From Scolanthus callimorphus (taxonomy: Eukaryota; Cnidaria; Anthozoa; Actiniaria; Edwardsiidae), in assembly GCA_033964015.1 (NCBI GenBank), contig JAWWUD010000099.1, forward strand, positions 186,001 through 250,000: 64,000 nt of DNA. Reading direction: 5' to 3'. The notes beneath the pieces are model-generated. The model was not told the origin of the DNA and ran no database searches. It worked only from the letters and a program-made list of their open reading frames with translations. Positions 51,501 to 63,742 of the stretch are shown here, piece by piece. How positions within the stretch are numbered: the first letter of the stretch is position 1; each line of letters starts with the position of its first letter. Position numbers and translations under genes: made by a program.

Positions 51501-52189
51501 GTGACTGATGTCACCATAAGGAAACAAGCCCATCAAAAACAATCCAAAGTTTTGTTGATTCTACTGCAGGTCAACCATGGTGTTGTGTGGAAGATCGTGA
51601 AGCAGGCGGCAAAATAGAGATCCTGGCTGACGGCTGGTCCGTACAGTTATACGGACAACACAGTATGGACTCAGAGGCCCTCATCAATAAGGGACTACAT
51701 CCCACAAAGGTGCTGTTCAGCGGGCAATGGGTGAACACGCCAAGGAGTCCAGGCGACCACATCAGGAACAGGTTAGTAGAGGAGGAAACCACTACATCAT
51801 TAGATTGTTGCGAGGTGACGAGACGAGGCTGCTCTGGATAGCAGAATGATGACGATCTCGTTCCCAGAGCCTTGTATTTTCTGCGAATACGCATGCCCTG
51901 CGCGAGTAGAAACTCGACGACCAACGGCTCGCGCTTTTCTCTTGTATTTACGGACGTTTGCCAGATAAGGGCCGTAGGTTCTTCATATTATTATTATGTT
52001 TTTCTAACCCGCAGGTACGGCTACGAGATTTATCGCCACGCTGAACATTGGATGAGCACAGGCTCCGACTCAGGATGGGCATCCTACGACACGGCCGGGG
52101 GATTTGGGGCGTGTCCACGGGCAGGGTTCCACGGCTGTGTTGACCAGTACGAGTCTGATGGGTCTTTACAATTTGATAATATTTTCTAA
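48569..52189 (+). CDS. FKRP-like LicD-family transferase (type II membrane protein)
   Basis: Exons 48569-49871, 50791-51171, 51570-51771 and 52015-52189 splice in phase to 686 residues. Residues ~11-33 (TLLVILLCSYLTISIYQIFL) form a signal anchor after a short basic tail, typical of Golgi type II enzymes. The middle part (TPYVLIAPQLTHFTGDI, HFVGGSARNLTGHW, CLVCDYLPGPFLARTKI) matches the stem / glycosyltransferase-like domain of FKRP. The C-terminal part has RVRWFGC, VPPCCLENL, CELQEGTLLGAVKLNKVLPW and ERDADVTF, which correspond to FKRP's WFGC, PPCC, GxLLGAxR and D-x-D-x-D region. FKRP adds ribitol phosphate to alpha-dystroglycan glycan in the Golgi; that substrate is inference here. The active-site acidic cluster reads ERDAD rather than DYDVD. 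It is longer than human FKRP (about 495). Intron 1 contains a palindromic element. Confidence 0.85.
50069..50531. mobile_element. 460-base palindromic MITE in FKRP-like intron 1
   Basis: Arms of about 215 bases mirror each other from AAACC(C/A)...ATCGGATAAAATGGC outward ends to a centre near 50300. Each arm carries CCATATATGG (50143-50152 and 50448-50457), a perfect CArG box sequence. It has no coding capacity and lies wholly inside the intron. Confidence 0.85.
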
Positions 52190-52477
52190 AATCACATCAC
52201 AAGCCACAGGTGTAGTGCAGGTTCCTGGCTTGTCTCGCGAGAAAGCCCTGCAGATACGACATGTCGCGATGGAAGTATAGCGAAACACTAGGGCAGGGCC
52301 CTGACTGACTCAGACGGTTTGAGTAGCGGGGAAAAAAACGCAAAATCATGGTTTTTGGCTAACGCGAATCGCGATACACATTTCAAGAAAGCGACGTGCT
52401 CGTGTCAACAACAATTGCTTAATGGCTGGTCCTCAGTTGTATTTGCTCAAGTAAATTCGATTTGTAACATTTTCATT

Positions 52478-52483
52478 AATAAA
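52478..52483 (+). terminator. Polyadenylation signal of the FKRP-like gene
   Basis: AATAAAATAAAA begins about 290 bases after the stop codon, in the short gap before the convergent channel gene. Confidence 0.5.
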
Positions 52484-52564
52484 ATAAAATGACATTTCTA
52501 AGAAGAATATAAAACCAGTGTAAAATAAAGTGGCTAGTTGGCCAAACTTCAGTTTAATTGTACG

Positions 52565-55500
52565 TTACTGTGTACGTCCAATGGCAGCTCTGGCACCCTC
52601 CTTGATCATGGTAGCGAGAGTGTCTTTGCTGGAGTCGAACACTCGACCACTCTCCATCTCCATCAGGTTAGACATCAGATCCCCACCATGAAGCTGGACA
52701 GAAATAGAACAGAAAACCAAGCTCTCAACCGGAAACATTATCTGCATAGAAAACTGAGCTATCAGGCCGAAACATCGATCAAACATTCTGCATTTTACAT
52801 GATGACGACCTTTAAAGTGCCTATAACATGAAATCTACATGATTTTAAAACTTAGACTCAGAATGATTCACCCCCGAGATATATCTCATGACAAAGAATG
52901 AGTGTTCATGAAGTTTTTGGTCGCAGTCACAGGGCCCGACATTGTCGCAGTCACAATGGCGACTAGATTTAGGGTTTGGCGACAAATGGCGACTTAACTT
53001 TCCAGTCTGTAAGTAAAAGTGCCCTTCTCAAAATTAGCTATCAACAGAACACTGTGAATTTCTGCAGAAACCCATGCATGGGAAAAGCTTTCCCGAAGTT
53101 TCCCAAGGAACACGCTTGGGAAGTGTTCGGAATTCACATGGATAGCCATGGGAAATCCGAACACTTCCCATTCTTCTACAATGGGAAATTTAACTATTCC
53201 CATGGATGGGTTTCTGCAGAAATTCCCTGTGTAATTCAGGAGAAAAAGATGACGACCATATTTCTATTATAGCGACAAAATTTAGCTATTTGACGACTAG
53301 AATTTTTTATTTAGGCGCCGATGGCAGCTCTCGAAAAAAAAATAATGTCGGGACCTGTGTCATTCAAAGTAACCGACTACGAATGCTAATTTTCAAAGTG
53401 ATCATAAACATATCCACGCGTCAAACGCAATGAGCCGTGCAATGAGGTGGTTGCTGATATTTAAGTATGAATAAAAGATAATTAGGTCTTTCCTTTGACA
53501 ATCAGAGTGGAAATTGATAAATCAGCCATCGACCACCCAATGACAAGGCCACATAATGCACCGTGATTATCGCATTCTACATATATAAATCCCGTGCTGC
53601 GTTATTATTTGTACCTTCGCTCTTTGATTCGTTCGTTCATTTGTTCGAAGTTACTGAGTTCTATTAGTATCTGACGATACGAGCTACGCTCGCAAGCGTG
53701 GATTTGTGGAAAGTCAATTCATGAAGGTCCAAATATCTCCTGCGCGTGGAAAAGAAACAAGCCATAGCAATGCCACTTACCGGTACTGTTGACTGTGAAG
53801 GTCGTGTGCCGCGGCCAGGGGCTTCATCCTTTAAGATCCCTTCACGCCTTGCTTTATCCTGCAGATCATTCACTTCGCCGAATATCTACGACCATAGGAA
53901 GGAAAAGAGAATATAGTAGTGAATATTGGGCTGGTCGTACAAAAGGTATACGGAATATGATGGCTATAGCTGGCCCCTTCCTCGTACCTACCTCGACGAT
54001 CTCCGCTTTGATTTTCAGATACTCTGTCAGGTTGTCCTCAATAGCGTACAGAATGGTGAAGTAGTTCTCCAGCTTTTCTGCCGGCAGTTCCTTGAAATCC
54101 TAATACATGTTTACAATAAGAGGCATCATGCCAGACAGGGAGGCACTAAACAAAGAGTGAATTGTGTGGCGACTATGCAACTAGATGGCCGATGACCCTC
54201 TATATAATAAGGCCAGCCAGTCAATCAAAACGGATTTTCTATACGCAGGGCCTGACTTAACTCTCCTCGAAGCGGTAGGTACTTCATATATGGTTTATCA
54301 TAGTGCACTCCGTATAAATTTCTCCAAACGTATAGAACGAAGATATACAGAACTAAAGTAGGATGAACCATATATGAAGTATCTACGCTCGTAGGGCCCG
54401 ACCGCTGTCACTCTACTCTACGCTCGTCCCAAGCGCCCTTCGAGATATGCCATTGTCGCCAAAATGTCGCCAAAATAAAAAATTCTAGTCGCCAAATAGT
54501 AACGATTGTTCGCGATTATAGAAATCTGGTCGCCACCTTTTCAATCTGCTTCAGACTCGAACGTTAATTCGCCATTTGCCGACTAGGATCGATTAAATTT
54601 TTGCTCGCCAAACCCTGAATCTAGTCGCCATTAGAGGTCGCAATGTCAGCCCCTGATATGAGCTTGCTTGCTTGTTTGTAGATCATCATGCTTACGGGTA
54701 TTTGGAAAGGCATCTGCTTGTTGAAAGAACTCGGTGGAATGTCGTCAGAGCTGATGGTCTCTGTCAGATCGTCTAAAAATTGCGAAAACATTAGAGTACA
54801 GATAAAAATCTAGGCAGCAAAAACTGTTCATTCACTCTCGATCTTTGCCGAAGGAAACGGCTCAATTCATGAGATTTTCTCATTCATTACGTAATTACTG
54901 CAAAGCAAATCTTGAAATCATCAGCAAATTTAAGGTTTATTGTTGTTTTTTGTTCACCTGCGCTTGTTACGGAAAAACACGACCAATCAGATTCTACTGA
55001 TCGATTTTAGATCAGTAATTACGTGTGATGAATTCAAACATCACTTTTCGCATAGTGGGGTACAATCTGGGGGGATTACTCACATATCCATATGTAAGCT
55101 ATTTAACAATTATTCCTCGAACCCAAACGGGCTCTGAGTCAATAGCCCATGAAGCCAAAGGCCGAATGGGCTATTGACTCAGAAGCCATGAGGCCGATAG
55201 GAATAACTGTTTTAGTCAAAACACACTAGTAGGTCAATTTGTATAGCCAAAACGTTTTCTGGTCTGGTCATTTGCCATTTTCTGGCTTTCAAATCCGACA
55301 CTTTTTGCTACTAGTAGGCTATACTTATAGCCTATTAGTAGCTCAACCAGTCAGAATGCAGCATTGACAATAGACCACTAGTGTGATTTGACTAAATAAG
55401 TACGTATACTCTTACTATCTGCCTCCAGTTTGCTTTTCAGATCATCTGCTTCTCTCTCCTTTCCTTCCGTCTTTACATCTTCCATTGCGAATTCCTAAAA

Positions 55501-58500
55501 AGCAAGATTTTGAGTTAGAAAACTCAAAATATGACATAAATAATATACCACCTACCCGCTACCCAAGAAAAATGATTTGCACGCATCCATTTTACAAAAA
55601 AGCACAAACATTTGCCAAACAATTTGACTTACACGTATTTAGGGCTTGACATTTTTATGTTATTTGGTCGCAAGCTGGCGACCTGGCTCTGCAAAAGTGG
55701 TCGCGAAGTCATCATTTTAATCGCCATTTCCTTGTGTGGGCTGATGGAAAGCTTCCGATATCAGATCATCAGCTGGCGGCTAACTTAACAAAAACGAAAA
55801 CAGTCGCCGGGAGAAAACGTTTGGTCGCATTGGCAACGGTCGCAGTTATGCAAAGGGGATAATTTACGAGACGGTGTTAAATGTCAAGGTGGCGAGCCAC
55901 ATATGGGAGGGACAAATCGTGAGCTCAGATCGCGTGCTCATTAGTCCCTTGCGCACTTAGGGGCTTCCTGTGGTAAGGTTTATGCGACGTCACCCGACCC
56001 AACCCTCATCCATCCACTCGGCCAATATCCCACCACAGGGAACCCACTCAGACCGCCAGGGACGAAGCTGAAAAATCTATATTTTATGGATTATTGTATG
56101 ATACAGATAAAACATACAAGGTTGGTGACAACTACTGCTACCACGAGATTAGCGAAGATGAACGCGCCGATGGCGATGAAGATCAAGAGGTAGAACCCTC
56201 CACCAATGTAGTACGTCTCGCCTTTACTCTGAAACACAGTAGGAAAAACGCGCATCAAACATCAAGTTCAAATGGGAGGGTCCAGCAGCCATTGACGCAT
56301 GCGCGAGATTTAAAGCAGAGCCGTTGAGAGAAACAACTTTCTGCGCATGCCCCAACGTTCAAAATCAGCCAATCAGCGACGGCCCTCGATGGATGTCCCC
56401 AGAGCCTCCTCTGCGAGCAGACGAGCCGGGGAGCTCTGGGTACGAAAATGCGCGGTGGAGTCTCTGGTGACAGCCACTGACGCATGTGCGAGACTTGATA
56501 CAAAGCCGTTCAAAATCAGCCAATCAGCAAAGGTCCTCAAATGGATATCACCAGAGCCTCCCCTGAGGTGACGAGCCAGGGAGCTCTAGGCACGAGAATG
56601 GTTTCATATGCGCGATTCTTTGGGGCCCTTTTGAAATGGATGAATCCTCTTGATTTAGTCTTACCCGGAACTCTCTGAAGATCTCCATCCAGCCATCTTG
56701 AGTCAGGCAAACAAACAACGCGAACATTGCTAGTCACTGTAGTCAAGGGACCGATAAAATATGATATATTATGGCTGTATATAAGAGTCAGTAAAGTGCA
56801 AGAGAAATGGGCTTGGCTGCGAAGTGTTAATTACAAAGGAAGAAGGAGGGGATACCGGTGAACACCACACGGCAGTCACGCGCTTGATTCTTCTTTATGT
56901 TTTGTAGGGAGGTAGGAAGGGGAAAAATGCTGGGGTAGGAACAGCCCAATATCCAAACACAACTTGACCTGTTCCACTATGACGTCAAAGGCGAAACACT
57001 CTTTTGTTTAGCGCTATGAATCATGGTCACCAGAGGGGACAGCAGCACTTAGAAATGACCAAAACACAATGAAAATGCCATTCATGATGTAAAGCAAAGT
57101 TGTACGCTAGAATATCAGGACCCACATCTCGAATGGTACTTTTATTTGAACCAAATTTCAGCTATCTTGCTCATGTAAACAAACCATGACGTCATAGTGA
57201 TATAGGACAATTGTTCGTGGAGTACGTAAAGAAGTACAAAACAAGGATACCAGAAGATAGGTTGCCAAAATATTTTGGTACAACATCGCGGAAAAGCGTG
57301 ATACCGATCACGGAGAACACCAGCATGATGATGACTAGCAAGAGAACAATGTTTGCCATATCTACCCAGGAAACAAAATAATCATTTAGAACCAAACACA
57401 GCACATGAAATAACAAAGACAAAGACCAACACATTTTTCATGTCGAGCGTTTTCAACATGAGCCCCTGGCTCGGGTGACTGGGCAACCACTCCCTGCGTC
57501 TATTGACAATAAATAATTATTGTGTTGTATTCTATTGTAACACTTTGAACTTTTGCAATAATAACAAACGATTGTTAGCACTATCACTTTGCAAACGACT
57601 CTGAATGGGCTATTCCAGCTATAAGTGCACGCGTTCATTCTTATTCAGAAATGCCCAAGCTGTCTCCAACAACTACCAGGCAACCAGAATACAAGACCAT
57701 CACCAGCCCAGCACCGTCATTATACCAGCAGCATCACCACACCATCACCTCCACAGTCAACTACACTATCACCATACTAGCACCACCATCATCATCACAC
57801 CATTTCCATCTTCACCACGCCATCATTCCAAGACTAGCACCTTCATCATCGCCTCCACCAGCATCATACCAGCATCCCCACACCATCGCCATACTAGCAC
57901 CACCATCATCATCACGCCAGAATCCCCACACCATCACCATACTAGCACCATCATCATCACACCAGCACAATTACCACCAAGACCAGGAACAACACCATCA
58001 TCCCCATAATCACTTACCTCATCACCATTATCACCACACCAACGCCTCCCTCATCACCTACTCAATCACCTCAACCATCATCACCTATGCCATCATCACA
58101 CAAACCATTGCCATCTTCAACACACCAGCACATTCATCACCACCTACTCCATCATCACCTACTCCATCACCTCAACCATCATCACCTACACCAACACCTT
58201 CATCGTCACCTACTCCATCATCACCTCAACCATCATCACCTACACCTTCACTGTCACCTACTCCATCATACACAAACCATTGCCATCTTCAACACACCAG
58301 CACATTCATCACCACCTACTCCAGCACCTCAACCATCATCACCTACACCATCATCAAACCATTACCATCTCATAGGCAGCAGGGCCATACATTAAGGGGT
58401 GCTCGAGCACCCCCACTTTTCATCACATTTTCATTCATCACATTTTCATACATTTACTGTATTTTGTGTTTTTTCTCTTCCCATAAATCCTTACCAATGA

Positions 58501-61500
58501 GCTCCCCACTTTATATGGACCTGCGCCACCTATGCATCTTCACCACACCAGCACCTTCATCACCCAGACCAACACAGCACTATCATCACCCACACCCATC
58601 ACCTAGATACTATTAGCTTACTTACTAGCCTGAGGACCACAGACTGAATCACTTTTGCACAGTTTGTGTAGTAAAATAGACATATGCCTGGGTAAACTAC
58701 TTGACAGGCAGTGAAAGGTTACCTGGGATTGACTGTAGAATGGTCTGAACCACTATCTGGAGTCCAGGAAGAGAGCTGATACTATTGACAACAAAAAGAT
58801 AAAGCATGAAATATAGGACTGATACAAACATAAATCTTATAATACCACCTACTACAGCTGTGGCAGATCCAGGATTTTAAGAGGGGGGGGGGTTCATTTT
58901 TGCTGATGACACCACGCCAAAAAAAAAACAGAGGTATACCAAATGAATCCTTCTATGTTGTCCGTGGCCCTCTCACGAGGCGAAATCATGGTTGCTACAT
59001 CATGAATTTAATATACTGGTATACATTGGGTCACATAAAAGAAAAGAACCACTCTGAAATGAAAAAAGGTCTTCTTCCAAAAAATCAGTTTGTTGGGAGA
59101 GGGGAGTTGATTTGCACCCGATGAACCCCCCTCCCCCCTCCCCCTGGATCCACACCTGAACTACAACAAACTAACTGTTATTAGTACCTCCGAAGACTTC
59201 TAAATGCCCTCAGAACTCTAAGAATTCTTAACACTCCACGGCTACCTGAATCCTGGCTTAACACTGCAAGAAATTAAAATTTACCTGGCTAGCAAAGAAC
59301 ACTTTTTATAATTACACTGTACTAAACATAATTATTGCCTGAAATTAGATGTATTCAAAATGTAAATCTTTGGACATTTTGCTTGTCATCCAGGCCTACT
59401 GCATGGTATGGCCAACTCAGACTAGTACCCAGTTGTTACTTACATGTGTTTCTTTCTAGTGCATTTTTGCATTACCGCTATTGCATTTTGATTATGGGAA
59501 GGTCCACTTTGAAAAAGTTTGTCCTTATCGTGATTTATACAACACTAGTAAATTGCACGCTCTGATTGGTCTAGAGCCATGTTGCTATAAGAGTACAGAT
59601 ACAAGGTTGACAAAAGTCCCTGTTTGTTGTTGTATAAAACAAATAGATCTTGTTTTTTGTGCATATGTACTGTAATAGATACACAGAAGACATCACAGAA
59701 TGTCATGAACAACAGTCACGCAACTGGACTGTGTCTTGTTGCGTACTTTTTTGTTCATGACATTCTGTGATGTCATGTGTATCTATTACAGTACCTAACA
59801 TGCACACAAAGTGAGATCTATTTGTTAAGCACCATATGCCTTGAAGAGAGCAACTAGAGGAGACTGGGTATGAGTCTGTGGCCCAGTGGTAAGCTTATTA
59901 TTGGTTCAAGTAAAATACAACGTCTTTTCACACACTCACATGGGCCTAGCAGTAAGGCAATCACTATAAAGAAATCAAGAACATTCCAACCCATCTTCCA
60001 GAACATGAAGAAGCCATGATACCACTTGACCAGGATTTCACAGACAAAGATTGTCATTAGGCACTGATCTAGGACTGAGAACAGATGGCTGTACTGCCGC
60101 TCCTGATAAAAAAAACACTGAGTCAGCAATATTTGCCACAGGCTCCTGTTAGTCACATCTTGCAAATAACAGAGCATGTTAGATCTGAGATTCCAGAGGT
60201 TAGAGCCAATGAAATTGAGTATATCAATTTATTTTTCTTACTTTTGTGCTTGGGGTAAAAAAAAAATGGTCAACCATTGTTTCCCAGACAGAGTACATGC
60301 AGGTGCATGCAGGCTGATATTATACCATAGAATCCTACACCTTATGTGAATTCAACATTTTTGATTAATAAACTGAATTCAACAAATCACAGGCACCACA
60401 ATTTGTTTTGGCATTCACATAGTGAATTATTTTTTGACTCATGAATTCTCAATGCCTGACATGTCATGATGTTGCTTTTTGCATGAAATTCCTTGTAGAA
60501 TCCTATGATATCTCTTTTTGTGTAAATTGAGGATGAGATATCATAGGATTCAACTCTATTCAAAGCGTTCAGTCGGTAGATTCCGCCGAAAATAGCACTC
60601 AAAAATGCGATAATATTGCTTTTTTCGTGCTATTTTCTTAGCGGAATCTAGCCTCCTGAAGCTTTGAATAATCCTAGAATCCCATAGCTAAATTCTTGCA
60701 TGTGTGTTGATTGGCTATAAAAAAACAAGTTAGACTTAAAGTTGAAAGCTGAATTCGACAAAAACACATGTTACTTGCATGCAAAGAAAGTTCAAAGCTC
60801 ATCATTTCACTAAAATAATATCGAACTAGCTGATGCCCGTGAAATTCACGGAGTGTAAGTGGGAAATTTATTTTACTTAAAGTGTTCTCTGTTTAAAAAA
60901 AAAACGGGGGGAAAAATCACAATAGCCATATGGATGTGGGGAGGGGTTCATGATTTCCCCCTTCATAAACTGCTCGATTTACATTTACTAATAACCTCCA
61001 ATCAGCATGAGTACCCCGTCCCACCATGCCAAAATATATGAAGTGAGCCCAAAAGTTTTTTTTTTTGCACTGGTCTCCGTGATTGGTGCGACAAAATCAC
61101 GCATGTGTCTGTCTCTCAAATCGGTCAAAGAACCTGTGAAAATCGAAACCTAATTTGACTTCGGAATTGTTTGTATGTTTATCATATCTCAGCGAGGGGA
61201 GAGAAGAAACAGGTAAGTAAAAATGTTCTAAGGACTAAGAATTTTTTTTTAGTTTATATTATTTATATTTTTACGGCTTTGTCCCTCACTTAAAAAATAG
61301 CTTGAATTAGAACTTAGCCCAAAGTGAATCTTTTCTAACAAAATCATGCCCACTGGAGGGATTTCCTTCGGGATTGTGTCCTTCGTTTTGCAATAGAGCC
61401 GTCAGGATTTATACTTAGAGAATATTATTCATGACTTTCACAGACTTTCTAAATGTGTCATTTCGATCTTAGCATGACTTAGCGCGTGCTCCGAGGGAAG

Positions 61501-61641
61501 CAAGGTAGTGTGTACGTTTGTTGAAACTTGAATTAAAATTTTTCTCAGCTCAAATCTTTCAATTCAGAATTATCCCTGCACATTCCTGTATGTAATCTGT
61601 AAGAGAACCATTTAGGTTTGAATGTCAATGGTGCTTTCGGC

Positions 61642-61678
<37 letters not shown>

Positions 61679-63742
61679 GTTTTATTTAGACACGGTAGTT
61701 TCATCAGCATAGCTGGTTTTCATAAAAGCTGTGTGTAAACTATCATTTACATAAAAAGTGATATAAATTGAATATAATATATAATAAAATTTGATAAAAA
61801 TCTAGAGAATAGTGGATATATTATAAACTGTCAAAGAAGCTGGGAGGTAATTTTCCCAATTCGGATTTAAATGTAGCTAAAGAGCTACATGTTCGGGTTT
61901 TTTCGGGCAATTAATTAGTTTCTGTGGGAGAATTCAACATGGCGGCGATGGTGGCTTTGTCCCTCGCTTAAGAAATCGCTTGAATTAGAACTTAGCTCGA
62001 GGGGAATCTTTTCCAACAAAAACACGCCCACGGTCCAGATTTCCACCTTCCCTTCGGGTTTACGAACTTCTTTTGGCAGCACAGCTTCAGGGCTAAGCGG
62101 AGCGAGTGCGGAGACACGATTTTCCTTATGGTATTAATATATAGATCTTTCTTATGGGATTCAAGGAAAATTAATCACTTGACTTGTGAATTCCACATTG
62201 TTTTGCAACTCGTGTGATATCATTTTTCAAGTAAAAATTTAACATGAATTCACTTGTCATCTGATTAATTTAACTATAGGAATTAACTCGTCAGGCAATG
62301 AATTTCTCTTTAATAAAACCCACAAAGCATTCTTCCTACACTCATGCAAGAAACCTTACCAGCTCTTGATCTGTCTCCACAACAATGAGCAAGCTGTTGA
62401 ACAGAATTACAGCAAGGATTCCAGTTCTAAAAATAGTATTGGACAGAAACTGTCCAGCGAGCTCATTAGAAGCATATTCTTCAATGGCTTCATCATCCAT
62501 GTCCACTATGTCCCACATGTTCTCCTCTTCTCTCTCACTTTGTAGAAGAAGGTCTTCCTCCTGATAGTGGCAAGCCCTAGTTTAGTACTTTATTGTAATA
62601 TGATTTCAAAGCAAATGTTTGCATTATTGGCAAAGTTTGTACCTCATTCTGTTTAGCATGGAAATAGGCATTGAATTCTTTTTCCCTGTAGATAAAGAAA
62701 AATAATATTATGCAGAGCTTGGAATTACTGTTGGTCATCGGACATTGCCTGATCAAAATCACCAAATGTCTGAGTGACCAATTCTAATTTTTTAGTAGAG
62801 ATAACCAAGAAAAAAGGTTTTAATGGATATATGTTTGATCAAGCAAGAAAAATTATTTCCGCTCTGTGATATGACTAATAATGATAATTCCTAATCAGTA
62901 GAAAAGATATCCGTTTTGGAGGATTTCTAGGAAATAAAACATTGGTAGAAATTCAAAGATGCATAGACCCTGACAGCCATGCCAGGATTGAAATTGCACC
63001 CGATACAGAAGTAAATTCGCTTAAAAAGTTTTTTCAAATTTGCCATAAAATAACAACCGTCATGTTATTTTGTATTCTCCTATAATTATGGACTGATGCC
63101 TAAATTTTAAATGAATTAGGTGCCCCAAGAAGTGGCTTATATGAGCTACATGTGTCTGCAGATCAGTGCAATATGATGATGATAAGAAGTTAAAGCCACC
63201 TTTATAAATTGCAGCAAAGCACTACATTATGGACAGGGTCAACCTCGTTCTGGGCAATTTTCAAGATGGCGGTCACTTGGTAGAAGACCCTGGGAGACCA
63301 CCTAAGAAAAGCAGATAAAATTCGATATGGCAGGTGGACAGCCGGGAAGAGAGGGTGGAAATCAGAGCTAGAATTTATCTTAATGATTTGTGTCACCTTC
63401 CCGGCTGTCCGCCAGCCATATCGGATTTTAACTGTTTTGCGTAGGCGGTCTCCCTGTAGAAAGGCCCCAAGGGTCTTCTTCCAAGTGACTCATCAACTTG
63501 AAAATTACCCAGAAGACCCTGGGAACGAGGTTTTGACAGTACATCTTGGCTCCTTTGACACCAAAATTACCTCCAACATCAGAATGATGGCTTGACTAAC
63601 CTTGACTTACTAATAAAGATTCTGAGGTTACCAAGAACATGTAAACTCACTTGTCTTGTTCATCTGTTCCCAATCCACCACCTGAAGAGCCTCCTCCTAG
63701 CATTTTAGACACCTTCAGTCTTAGCCTTACTTTATCGACAGT
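52565..63742 (-). CDS. CatSper-family sperm cation channel subunit (14 exons, N terminus outside window)
   Basis: Exons, in transcript order: 63651-63742, 62643-62685, 62360-62560, 59940-60102, 59188-59263, 58723-58781, 57251-57361, 56665-56729, 56118-56228, 55416-55494, 54696-54772, 53992-54099, 53781-53885 and 52565-52693. Every junction keeps phase and gives about 470 residues. It is a single six-helix domain: S1 TGILAVILFNSLLIVVET; S2 LDQCLMTIFVCEILVKWY; S3 WNVLDFFIVIALLLG; S4 RGVLRILRVLRAFRSLR with an arginine every third residue; linker LPGLQIVVQTILQSIPDMAN; S5; pore LFVCLTQDGWMEIF; S6 FIAIGAFIFANLVVAVVVTN. The filter TQDGW fits the CatSper TxDxW rule and a single domain excludes Nav/Cav. 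CatSper subunits form the calcium channel of the sperm tail. Which subunit (1-4) I cannot decide. A charged C-terminal tail of ~170 residues follows. Confidence 0.88.
52930..53357. mobile_element. GTCGCC-family element with CAGGGCCCGACATT ends and a nested palindrome
   Basis: Starts CAGGGCCCGACATTGTCG and ends AATGTCGGGACCTG, inverted ends of hAT style. Subterminal GGCGAC / GTCGC motifs are shared with the family. A second palindrome, TTCTGCAGAAACCCATG to CATGGATGGGTTTCTGCAGAA (about 53055-53226), is inserted inside. No clear 8-base target duplication. Confidence 0.65.
54246..54655. mobile_element. GTCGCC-family element
   Basis: Begins CAGGGCCTGACTTAA and ends CAATGTCAGCCCCTG. It contains an internal inverted pair (GTACTTCATATATGGTTTATC, inverted near 54368) and several TAGTCGCCA motifs. 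It lies in the channel gene intron between 54099 and 54696. Confidence 0.65.
55640..55860. repeat. GTCGC-family fragment
   Basis: Begins AGGGCTTGACATT and has GGTCGCAAGCTGGCGACC, GTCGCGAAGTC and CAGTCGCCGGG. Right boundary diffuse. A short piece related to the 10050 MITE (CTTCCTGTGGTAAGG) follows near 55970. Confidence 0.5.
56290..56600. repeat. Two imperfect tandem copies of a ~185-base dispersed repeat
   Basis: Both copies contain TTGACGCATG/CTGACGCATG, CAAAATCAGCCAATCAGC, CAGAGCCTCC, GACGAGCC and GGGAGCTCT then GNACGANAATG. Related fragments lie at 28315-28345, 28730-28790, 35310-35480 and 51830-51870. They sit in the channel gene intron before the pore exon. Confidence 0.6.
57650..58610. 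repeat. CAC/ATC-rich minisatellite-like tract in a channel intron
   Basis: About 950 bases of strongly C/A/T-skewed sequence built from CATCATCACC, CACCTACTCCATCATCACC and CACACCAGCAC phrases. It is longest and most regular at 58090-58350. It keeps a 320-codon plus-strand frame open, rich in Ser/Pro/His/Thr, but that frame runs antisense inside the intron between S4-S5 and S5 exons and shows no domain. Confidence 0.75.
59637..59826. mobile_element. Palindromic MITE
   Basis: AACAAATAGATCT, ACTGTAATAGATACACA and GACATCACAGAATGTCATGA are inverted as TCATGACATTCTGTGATGTC, TGTATCTATTACAGTA and AGATCTATTTGTT. Centre near 59735. Confidence 0.85.
60498..60680. mobile_element. Palindromic element, family A copy 2
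   Basis: AATCCTATGATATCTC pairs with GAGATATCATAGGATT at 60498-60550. The following segment, TCAAAGCGTTCAGTCGGTAG to GAAGCTTTGAATAATCCTA, is nearly identical to 46710-46862 but lacks ~40 central bases. Confidence 0.75.
61275..62068. repeat. Direct repeat pair flanking a GATA microsatellite in channel intron 2-3
   Basis: 61265-61380 and 61947-62068 share GGCTTTGTCCCTC, TTGAATTAGAACTTAGC, GAATCTTTTC and CCCTTCGGG-type phrases in the same order with about 80 percent similarity by eye. Between them, 61642-61678 is a (GATA)n run. No gene. Confidence 0.55.
63232..63545. mobile_element. Palindromic MITE
   Basis: GACAGGGTCAACCTCGTTC, GAAGACCCTGGGAGACC and GCCGGGAAG on the left are matched by CTTCCCGGC, GGTCTCCCTG, GGGTCTTCTTC and GGGAACGAGG on the right. 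Centre near 63372. Lies in the intron between the first two channel exons in view. Confidence 0.75.
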
